Assembly (NCBI GenBank): GCA_943704525.1
Contig: CALSCQ010001532.1
Location: 1 to 19,734, forward strand
From: Pigoraptor vietnamica
Taxonomy: Eukaryota > Opisthokonta > Filasterea
Reading direction: 5' to 3'
Length of the DNA: 19,734 nt
Shown here: positions 11,244 to 19,734 of the stretch, one piece after another
Layout of the letters: every line of letters begins with the position of its first letter
Position numbering within the stretch: the stretch's first letter is position 1
Translations under genes and position numbers: made by a program
The notes under the pieces: model-generated
Seen by the model: the letters and a program-made list of their open reading frames with translations, nothing else
The model's database searches: none
What the model was told of the DNA's origin: nothing

Positions 11244-14200
11244 TGGAGGGCGTGCGTGACAACGTCATTGTTGCGTCACAGACGGCGTGTCTCATGATCT
11301 ACAGCGAAACGCGGCTCGTGTGGGCTGCCAAGGCCGTGTCGGTGCCCGTCGCAATCGCCGTCGGATCCTTCTGGTGCGTGTGTTACGCCGTTACTCTCGC
11401 CCGGGTGTGCCCAATTGTCGCTCACTGTGTGTACCTCCGTCTGTGTGCGGCCTGCGCTGTGCTCAAGAACTGTTACGGCAGAGCGAGTCGCCGCCATTTG
11501 CCGACGTGTATCTCACGCACTCTTTCCCGCAGTGACATTGACGGGCTGATCGTGTCATTGGACGACACGGGGCACCTCACGTGCCTGTTCCTGGGGACGG
11601 ACCCGAGTGCGTCGAGTGTCCCTGTGCCCGAACTGCGCGAGCCTAACTATGCCGCCATTGAGACCGAGCTCAGTCGCCTGCAAACGGTCATCCGCGAACA
11701 CACGGGCTACGGTACGCATCCATCGGACGAATTTCCACGCACACACGCATCCTCCATATATGCGTACATTTTCGCGTGCCCGCGTGCACGGTCATATACA
11801 ATTATTCGTTTATTGATGTACGTTGCGACGCAGGGGTGGCCGCAAACCACGGCCAGCCGTCGTCCCCAAAGGCGCGCCCTTCGTCGCGCGTGGAGGGCGA
11901 TGAGGAACTGATTGTGCAGCCGATCGTCCCCTTCCACCTGGACGACCCCGTGGTGCGTGGGAACGCTGAATGCAGTGCGGCGCATGCCCGCCGGATCTGT
12001 TTCTGCGACTGATTCGTTGTGCGCCTTGTGTGCGTGTGCCTGAGTCTTCGAGTTGTCACTTTGTGTTTGACACGGCGTTTGCCTCTATTTTTTCATCGCG
12101 GCCTGCGTGCCACGTGATCCAGGCGACGGAAGAGGGTGATAGCATCACGATGGACCCGGCGGACGCAGTAACCGCGCAGGTGGTGCTCCGTTACACGGGG
12201 ACAGGGACAGTGTCGGACGCGCGCGTGTCGGTTCAGCTGCCACCGCCGGTGAAGACGGCGACGCCTTTTGTGGCGCTTCCCACCCTCGGTGCGTGTACCT
12301 CGCATTAGTGGTCGCAGAGGGAATTGTTGAGGGTCCAGACTTAGCACTCCGCAACATCACACCTGCATTCACGCTCGTGCTCACGGCTGTTCGCATCCTG
12401 CAGAGAGCCGAAGTCCCAACCCAACGGTTGTGTCGTTCACATTTACGTGCGATACGAAGCTGTTGCCCACGTCCACAGAAGTCCCATTCGCCGTGACTTA
12501 CACAAATGCCGACGGTGTGTGTGCTACACATGTGCGCGTGTGTTGGTGCGATTGAAACTCTCCGTTGTCTCTGTGCTCACGTGCCACTTGTGCTGCAGGC
12601 GAGCCGCGGTCATCCCGCAGCGCATTCCGATTGCCACTCGCGCTGTTTTGCGTGCCATCCGCGCCGTCGAAGGACGCGCAGCATAAGGCGAGAGGGCAGA
12701 TTGAGTTGGCGGCGTGATGTGTGGACGCTTTGTGGCACCAGTGTTGTTGGTGCCCCTTGTTTGTACAAGGGAAGAGGGCCGATTGAGTTGGCGGCTTTTA
12801 TGTGTTTATGGCACGAGTGTTGTTTGTGTCCCATGTGTGTACGAAAGACGGTTTTCGGCGGTTTTGTCACTGGACCGAAATAGCTGTGTCCATAGCTGCG
12901 CTGGGGTACGTGATTTCTCATGCGCATTGGGCGCTCTCGCTGACTGGTATTATGGCGGCAGATTACGCTCGAGACGAACAGGCCAGCCGTCCAGCTGTTT
13001 GAATTGTTCGACGGTGCGTTTGGGCGCACTTTTGAGGGCTGCGAACTGTTGCCAACCACCGCCCCAAGTTACAAAACCGCTCTCATTTTTTTTTTCTCTG
13101 CGCCCACTGACCATTGTCACGCTACCTCACAGACATGCGGTCGCGTGAAGCGGCCATTTCGGCGAATGCGGTTGGGTTCAAGTACCACTGCGGTCCCGAG
13201 GTGTCCATCATCACTTCGAAGAATGCGGGTGCGTGTATGCTGGTTGTGGTGAATGTGGAGAACGTGTCCGTGCACGCGTTACGTGTGTGCGCGCAAACCA
13301 ATCACTTCCGTCCCATAACCACGGCATTGCACGGCGTGTCGCCAGGTCGCTATCGCCTGCAATCGGACGCTTTCGAGGCTCTTTGGCTAGTGGCGTCAGA
13401 GCTCATCGCGAGGTTGGCCTCTTACTTTGGGTGGGTGTCTTCTTGACCCCCTGCGTGTGGACCCCCTCCTTTCTTGTCCTTTTTTTTTGCGATACTCAAC
13501 TGGCCCTGCATGCACACGAGTCCTTGTACTTGTTTCGCGTGGCTCACCATTGGCGCCCCCGCACGCACTCACAGGTCGCAGGCGGGCAGGCCAGGTGTCG
13601 AGCGATTCGCGATCTCGTTCACGGAGGCGCTTCCACTCCAGACGTATTTTGTGCTCATCGACGACCACCTTGCGGTGCGTTGCTCGGCCGTTGTGCAGTG
13701 CGTGCATTGCCGCATGCCTTGTTTTATATTGCTTTTGTCGCTAACCTTATAACCCTAGCCTTTTTTGCATCCGAAATTTAACCCTAAGTGAAAATTGTGA
13801 AGTAATTGTGTAATTGTCGGATTCAAGTAATTGCATGGGAATGTGCAGTGATTTCCCTAATCAGTTTCATTCTGCGCACGTGCTGTTATTTGTGTACTCT
13901 ACTTGCTTATTAAGAGGGAAAAAAGGAACCGTTACCGTGCTCCCACCCGCCTCTATTTAACTTCGCCCGGGCGTTTGTCTGTCGCAGGTTCGCCACTCGC
14001 TCGTGCAGGCGCAGGCGCTCGTGTCGGACCGCGCGGGCGAATTCCGCGGCGTGCAGAAGCGCCTCCTTGCCAAGTACAAGGAAAAGACGCCCGCGCCGCT
14101 TCAAGACCTCGACATGCTCATGGCATCCGCGTACCAGCAGGTGCGTGCGCCCTTGTTTCCGTTTGATCCGGATGTTACTCTACTTTGCCTCATCTGTTAC

Positions 14201-15171
14201 TCCGTCGTTTTGTTTTCGTTTTCTTTTTTTTCTTTTTTTTCTTTTTTCTTGGTTGTTGTTGTCTGCTTGTCGGATCTTGTGCGACAGAGTGACGGATGAG
14301 TGCTCAGTCGCACAGGGATAGAATCAGCTCAACAGGTTGCTGACATGGCTTCTCTTTCGTGCAGATAATGGACGCGGCCGATCGCGAGCTCGAGTGCAAG
14401 CGCGTGTTGGCAAGGGCGTCGAATCGGCTTGCGTGTGCGACGCGCCTCGTGCTTGCGCTGCTCCGGTGGGTGGTGGCGCATGATCCGTGTTTTACGCACT
14501 CTGTATCAACCTGTCCGTCGCTGCGTTTGGGTGCTCTCCCTTCAACCTTCCGCGTGGCCGCTCTCCGTCTTGTACATCGACGAGCCTATGACTCACACAC
14601 AGTGCGACGTGCGCAGAATACAATGCAATTTGGACGATGCGCAAGCGCAAATTCTGGAGAGTGCACTCTCGCCGGCGGTCTCGGACGCGTCGCCGCAGGT
14701 GCGCACTCCAAGTCTGCCTGCCGCTCACTCACATCTCCTAGTTGATGGCTTCATCGCATTGTGCCCCCAAGCCATGCTCCAGTCGCACGCTCATTTCCGC
14801 TTCTGTGCGCGGGACTCACGCCCTTGACTGAATGCGAACAGGGATGGGAGGAGCGCACGGACGCCGCCGTGTCGCTTCTCCTTCAGACGTGTCTGGCGAG
14901 GCAAGGCAAGGACAAGAAAGGTGTGTGCCTTTATGGCTATGGACGCTTGACGCGCAGGTACACATTCGCCGCCTCACACTGTAAATTTCATCTAATTGTT
15001 TGACAGAGTTCTTATTCCTTACTCTATTCCACCCTCGTTCTTTCTTCCTCGCCAGTGGTGCAATTGGAGCTTCAGATGCCGCAAGACGCGACCAAGCTGA
15101 AAAAGCACATTGCGCTGCTGTGTGAGCGACTTGCGAAGGGCGCGCGGCTGCAACTCGTGGACATTGTCTAA
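11244..15171 (+). CDS. BBS9: BBS9/PTHB1 C-terminal portion, lacking most of the N-terminal propeller
   Basis: BBS9 is a core BBSome subunit in ciliary membrane-protein transport. Exons are 11244-11373, 11533-11711, 11834-11952, 12123-12288, 12404-12514, 12599-12687, 12962-13013, 13133-13228, 13346-13430, 13575-13674, 13988-14140, 14365-14465, 14617-14698, 14842-14920 and 15056-15171, about 551 aa. The first two exons match the end of the beta-propeller (LIVSLDDTGHLTCLFLGTDP). Next come the adaptin-ear-like (GAE) domain ending near FRLPLALFCVPSAPSK, the platform region (ITLETNRPAVQLFELF), the helical part with RYRLQSDAFEALWLVASEL, then KRLLAKYKEKTPAPLQ and a C-terminal KLKKHIALLCERLAKGARL. It ends where family homology ends, without the vertebrate disordered tail. 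About 300 N-terminal residues are absent, and no start codon precedes the first exon except through the upstream L-domain frame. Intron 12688-12961 uses a GC donor. The 3' end is convergent with the GGT-like gene. Confidence 0.93.
12685..12842 (+). repeat. imperfect ~80-bp tandem duplication in a BBS9 intron
   Basis: Two adjacent diverged copies, 12685-12766 and 12767-12842. Both begin AAGGxxAGAGGGCxGATTGAG and share TTGGCGGC, then a GGCACxAGTGTTGTT block, and end near TGTAC. Copy 1 overlaps the exon end (AAG) and the GC splice donor of the intron, so the duplication unit includes the 5' splice site region. Confidence 0.8.
13675..13987 (+). other. AT-rich BBS9 intron with two CCCTAA motifs
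   Basis: A 313-nt intron whose middle (about 13738-13920) is clearly AT-richer than its surroundings. It contains TATAACCCTAGCC and TTTAACCCTAAG within 45 nt, plus repeated TAATTG (13803-13836). No coding potential is seen. Confidence 0.6.
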
Positions 15172-15511
15172 ATAACATATTATTGAGGGTCTGTATGATT
15201 GCTTGCTGGTGCCAAATAACGATAGGGACAAAGAAAAAGAAAAGAAATCGGCTCTCACCATCAAATACAAGGCCTGAGGATTGGTGACCCACAAAGGGCC
15301 AAGGGTGCAAGGCGTTTATGTACCAGCACATAAAGCGCAGAAAAAGGAATTGAACGAACCACAACTCCAAACAGTGGTACGTACAAAAGGAGCGACAAAG
15401 CCGAGCCAGTTTATGATCGCAGAGTCTGAAAGAAGGGAATACACGTGCGTGCGTGTTGAAAGCCAGCGGGCATTAAAGTGGTCCACAAACAGTAGGCACC
15501 AGACACGGTTC
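15172..15511. other. convergent gap between BBS9 and the GGT-like gene
   Basis: These 340 nt hold two 3' UTRs. AATAAC occurs just after the BBS9 stop (15171-15176) and again near 15215, and could serve as a variant polyadenylation signal. No other feature is recognised. Confidence 0.45.
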
Positions 15512-18500
15512 TCATTCCGCCGCAATCTCGGCGAGGCTGTTGAGTTCGGCGGCAGCGAAGGCGGACCACTCGCCGCTTGCGTCAATAGGCGCGCGAATGC
15601 CGACCCAATAACCCTTATCGCCCGTCGAGTCACCCGGTTTGCCCGTGTGCTCGTCAATCGGCTGGCCAAGCGCCCTGCGCGAAGGTGGAGTTTCGGTGTG
15701 TTTGTGTGTGTGTGCGTGTGTGTGTGGGGGGATAAGTTAGAACCGCATCGTTGATGCAAATGGGAGTACGACCATGATATTGCGGCGGCCAGCGGCAGAC
15801 AGTGCCTCACACAGGCGTACAAACACCTCTTCCCGCGTGCCTTGGCGGCCGCGTACAGACACAGCACAGGCACCCACCTCACGCGCTGGACAATAGACTC
15901 GTCAAACTGCCCGATGTCCGCGGACTGATTCGCAGGGTACACATTGCCGTTCCACTCGATCGACTGTACCTTCCCCGTCGTGCCGGCATCGCCCGCCGTG
16001 CGCGCGTACCGCAGCATGGAATACACGCCCTCAACTGTCACCTCAAAGAGACCACCCCCCACACTGCTCGTGAGCGCAAGTACCGACGGCGTATCGTCAC
16101 CCGTCGTGAAGATGCCGGGACTCGTGGGGTCCGCGAGACGTTCACCGGGGACCGTGCGGTTCACGTGCGACTGCTGGATCGCCGCAGAGTCGGGCAGTGC
16201 GACGCCGTCCACGAAAATGCCGGTGCCCCACGGCTGCGTGTTGATCGAGTGCACGAGCGCGCACGCGTTGCCGTCGCCATCCACAACCACAAAGCCATCC
16301 GAGTGCTTGCCCACGCCGCCCTCGTAATCGGCATGGACGCCGACGCCACTGCCCCGGAAGACCCACTTCTTAAAACGCGCGGCAATGTCCTCCGTCCCGT
16401 TCGGCGCCGACATTAGCGCCCACACCTGAAATCGACGAGGCGATTTGGGCGATGAATGGGTGTGCACGTCAAAACGCACACGCCCGCCTCATCATGAGCG
16501 ATGCCCAGACAATTTCAACGCACAGAAAACCTGTGCACGCACCATCTTCGCAAATGCGGGCGAAATGCGCTGTGCGTCCGAGTTAATTCCCTGCAGCTCG
16601 GGGAACGCCGACACAAGCAGCGACGGCGCGGAGAAGTTCACCATCTGCACAAACGGGCTCCACCGCAGTGCCTGTTGGGACACGCGGCTCAGTCACGTGA
16701 TGCCACGAATGGCACAAGGGGCAGCGACAGTCCCCGAGAAGCCGTCCACATCTCACAACAGCGCAACACGCCACAGAGGCACACGCAGGCGCGCACACTG
16801 CACGCGAACATCGCATTACTAAGAAAGGCAACTTGTCATTCACCTTGTTACACATGCACAGACTAGTCCGTGACACCGTGCACACACACCTGCACAAGCC
16901 AGAATAGCGCGTCTCCGCTCTTATCGTGCGGCGCCGCCAACGTGATCACGTCCGCCATTTCGCCCAGCAGCGCGAGTGTCTCGGCAATCTGCACGCCGCC
17001 CCAGCCGGGCTCACCAGGCCCGTAGTAATTGAACGCGGACGAGCCATCCGCATCTAGGGACACGCGCGCCTTCAGTGGCGCAGTCCACAGCGGCCGGTAC
17101 CTGAACGCAGGGGAAGGAGGGAGGGGGTTGTTGTTAGAGAAGTGCACTTGTATGCGCACGCTGCCTGACATGCATATCACAGTGAAATTGACATAATAAA
17201 TTGGAGAGTGGGCAATGCGCAGTTGCAGTCAGCACGGCGAGTGCACCCACGCGGCCATGTCCTCCGCTGCCATCCGCCCTCCGCGCGCAGCCACAGCGGC
17301 CACAAAGCGTTGCGCCCAATCGCCCGTGTACATGTACTGCGGTCCAAACGAAAACGGGATGGGAATGTGAGAAGAGCGACGCGCCTCGCAAGAGCGGAAC
17401 ACGCAGTCAAATGCACGCCCACCAGCACATTTACGCAAGCAGACAGATAGAAGAGTTGGCATCAACTTGGCATCAGAGCAAGCGCCATCCACCCCTGCGC
17501 TTCATATCACTCCACACACACAGCCGCGTAGCACGAGTCACACACACCTGCGATCCGCTCGCAGACACGTTCCGCAGGAGATTGGCCACGCTCGGCTGCT
17601 TGAAGAGGTCGCCGGCGGCGTATATGACACCGGGCTCCTTCTCAAAAACGGCGCGCCCCTCGTCCGACGCAGTAACAAGCGCGCGCTTCGCGTTGAGGTT
17701 TCCCGCCACGAGCCGGCTGAGCGGGAAACCTTCCTCGGCAAAGTAAATGGCGGGCTCGAGCAGGTCGGCGAAGGAGAACTTGCCGCTGCCGAGGGCTCGG
17801 TGGGCCTCTTCGGCGGCGGCCATGAAGCCGGGCACAAGCACCTGCGACAAAGGAAGAAGACAGTGAGCGCTCAAGTCTCTCGTTTTTGTACGACTCACTG
17901 CTCAGGCCGATAGAAATAAATAGCTCTCAGTAAGAGAGCGACCAACATGCGATCTTCAAAAAAGCGATAAATTATTAGAAGTAGGCGGGCGTGTTGGGCA
18001 CACTATGGTATGTGAGTGACCAAGCGATCCACACAAAAAAAATTCGCTGCGAGGCGCGCATGCATAGAGACGGCTAAGAGTGGCTCGAAAGGGGATTAAC
18101 GGAGGGTTACCTGTCGGCCCTTTGGCTCAATGCCGGGCTTGGGGATGCTGTTAGCATCGTGCTCTGCGGTTGATGGAAGTGCTTGAGAAACGCGCGCAGT
18201 ACGGACTCACACAAACACACCTTGTCATATCACACACACACGCGCACTGCGCACACACACATAAACACGTACACACACGCACACACACACACACAAACAC
18301 AGCACACACACACGCGCGTACACACACACACGCACACGCACACGCACACGCACACGTACACACACACACACACAGCACACACTATCACACGCTCCCTTTC
18401 AACAGGTGTGCTGTTCAGGCCACGCGTTTGTGTGCGACAAACACGCACCGTTGCGGACAGTGTTGTAGCCGCCGTTGAGATTTTTGACTTCGCCCGTCTT

Positions 18501-19344
18501 TGCGTCAAAGTGGAGCAGCGTCATGATGCCAGCGAACGACACGTACGCACCGGCAGCCACAGTCACCTGACAAACTCAAGCGCAGGGGCGCCGTCAGAAG
18601 GGACGCACCATGCGTAGGTTGAAGGGTAGAACGCGCGCACACACTACTAGTACAAACGCGTACAGACACACGCCTCGCACACACATACAAAAGTCCACTC
18701 AGCATACACATGAGCACACACGTACGCGCCGAACGCGCGCGCACACCTGTGCTAGTGATGCGGCAATGGCGGCGTCGATGGCATTTCCGCCCTTGCGCAA
18801 CACGTCCGTCGCCACGTGCGCGGCCAGCGCCGAAGAGGTGCCTGCGACAACACCCTGCAGGAGACCTCGTCAGCACAAGCGAACGCCACACCTCACACAT
18901 GTATAGAGACGTACTACGAGACAAAACCTCACAGTATCAGAGTGCCATACACAGAGACACGCCATGCGACGCAACACTGAGATGCATCCCATGCGGCACA
19001 CACCTCACGGGTGTCATGGCGTACACAGAGACACACGTGCCATGCGACGCACCTTTCCGCGCTGGCCGAGGGCTGACTTAGGACTGCCGTACGCGTCATT
19101 CGCTGCCGTGTACTTCTCCAATTCGCCCGCAGGCCACGACTCGGGGGAGAGATGACCGGCGTCCACGCCCGCGCTCACGCACACCGCGGCAATCTGCATC
19201 ACGCGTAGAGTGCACGTGGGTAAGAAAGTGGTGAATGGACTCAAAACGAAGCAAACTTAAAGTCATGAAAACAAGATATCGAAAAAGGGACAGAGAAAGA
19301 AAGGGGCCCACCAACGCCACAGCAACGGCCACCCGCAGAGCCAT
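15512..19344 (-). CDS. gamma-glutamyltransferase-family protein
   Basis: A member of the GGT/Ntn-hydrolase family, which cleaves or transfers gamma-glutamyl groups. Exons in coding order are 19344-19312, 19193-19053, 18854-18747, 18566-18449, 18163-18111, 17841-17548, 17336-17236, 17100-16890, 16671-16543, 16425-15878 and 15674-15512, giving 632 aa. A signal peptide (residues 1-21, split by intron 1) implies secretion or surface location. The large-subunit part has GVVAGTSSALAAHVATDVLR, GGNAIDAAIAASLAQ, LVPGFMAAAEEA and YMYTGDWAQRF. The small-subunit part (from about residue 438) has SDGFVVVDGDGNACALVHS, INTQPWGTGIFVDGVALPDS and VRALGQPIDE. At the autocleavage position it shows Ser-438 (KHSDG) rather than the usual Thr-Thr-His. 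At the usual substrate-Arg motif it shows LNGGYNTV. The donor at 17235 was chosen because only phase 2 keeps the next exon open; it adds VHSP. Canonical glutathione hydrolase activity is therefore not assured. Confidence 0.9.
15690..15728. repeat. (TG)n in GGT-like intron 10, CA on the sense strand
   Basis: TG-rich on the plus strand, hence CA-rich on this gene's sense strand, close to the 3' splice site. This is the one clear intronic run with the opposite orientation to the others in the window. Confidence 0.85.
18226..18375 (-). repeat. long imperfect (TG)n in GGT-like intron 4
   Basis: About 150 nt of CA with CG and TA interruptions on the plus strand, TG-rich on the gene's sense strand. 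It occupies most of the 285-nt intron between 18448 and 18164. Confidence 0.92.
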
Positions 19345-19571
19345 TGCTGCGCTTGCTCCACGCTGCAGAAGGGGTCGTTGCGTCTCGCATGCGCGTTTAC
19401 GATGCCGTGCAATCAAGCCAGGAGCCGTTGAACAATTGGGTCCATGTTACCTTCTTAATTGCGTCATAGCAGTTTAGGTGACGTCATGGTAAAACTGTAA
19501 TGAACGCTGCCCTCTGCACGCACACTGTACGAGCATTTCTCGTTGCTGTCGCCGCGTCAGATGGTGCTAGC
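19345..19571. promoter_or_regulatory. presumed divergent promoter upstream of the GGT-like gene
   Basis: A gap of 227 nt between the GGT-like start codon (minus) and a possible plus-strand start at 19572. It includes the CRE-like palindrome described separately. No other gene is seen. Confidence 0.4.
19479..19486. promoter_or_regulatory. CRE-like palindrome TGACGTCA
   Basis: A perfect 8-bp match to the CREB/ATF bZIP consensus, 135 nt upstream of the GGT-like ATG and 86 nt upstream of the candidate right-hand start. A half-site GCGTCA lies about 18 nt away. Binding is inferred from the motif only. Confidence 0.4.

Positions 19572-19734
<163 letters not shown>

Noticed and set aside
11310-11380. 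Hydrophobic stretch AAKAVSVPVAIAVGSF as a membrane span for the ectodomain
   Set aside because: It aligns with a beta-strand region of the BBS9 propeller and is too short and weak for a typical membrane helix.
15779-15865. A possible extra microexon between the last two GGT-like exons (VFVRL)
   Set aside because: Extending exon 10 by five bases to the donor at 15877 joins directly to the last exon in frame and restores VRALGQP, so no extra exon is needed.
18183-18617. Plus-strand His-Thr repeat frame
   Set aside because: It is translation of the (CA)n microsatellite in a GGT-like intron; the real exons here are on the minus strand.

Overview
The window is nuclear DNA from an intron-rich, GC-rich eukaryote. 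Every recognisable gene is eukaryotic and split by short GT-AG introns, typically GTGCGT or GTGAGT to (C)GCAG. About 51 introns fit in 19.7 kb. A BBS9 gene implies a ciliated or flagellated organism, most likely a protist. The sequence alone does not settle the lineage. Both ends of the window are long CA/TG microsatellites, so it looks like one assembly contig that breaks at simple repeats.

Layout, left to right, with strands strictly alternating. (1) A Rab5/Rab22-type small GTPase on the minus strand, cut off at the left edge, with a 13-nt microexon. (2) NUP93/Nic96, a nuclear pore scaffold protein, complete on the plus strand in 15 exons (840 aa). (3) A histidine-triad hydrolase (HINT1/HINT2 type) on the minus strand in 5 exons, including a 14-nt microexon. 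It has an N-terminal extension that resembles a mitochondrial presequence. (4) On the plus strand, a secreted-type protein with a signal peptide, two receptor-L-domain-like repeats, two Ig-like domains and a Cys-rich module. It runs directly and in frame into (5) the C-terminal portion of BBS9 (PTHB1), a BBSome subunit. (6) A gamma-glutamyltransferase-family protein on the minus strand in 11 exons (632 aa) with a signal peptide. (7) A possible first exon of a further plus-strand gene, cut by the terminal (TG)n.

The genes have unrelated jobs (membrane traffic, nuclear pore, nucleotide hydrolysis, cell surface, cilium, gamma-glutamyl metabolism), so this is not a functional cluster. Neighbours form divergent promoter pairs and convergent tail pairs with short gaps.

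The most unusual observation is the L-domain/BBS9 junction. BBS9 lacks roughly its first 300 residues (most of the beta-propeller). In their place, spliced in frame through a phase-1 intron, is a 925-residue signal-peptide-bearing ectodomain. That intron carries T18, a (TG)n run and seven GGG tracts able to form a G-quadruplex. This is a gene fusion, a truncated gene next to a secreted-protein gene, or an assembly join made in the repeat. Transcript or long-read data would decide. Other points of interest are the two microexons, a GC-AG intron with an internal tandem duplication, a transferase lacking textbook catalytic residues, and TG repeats found mostly on the sense strand of introns.
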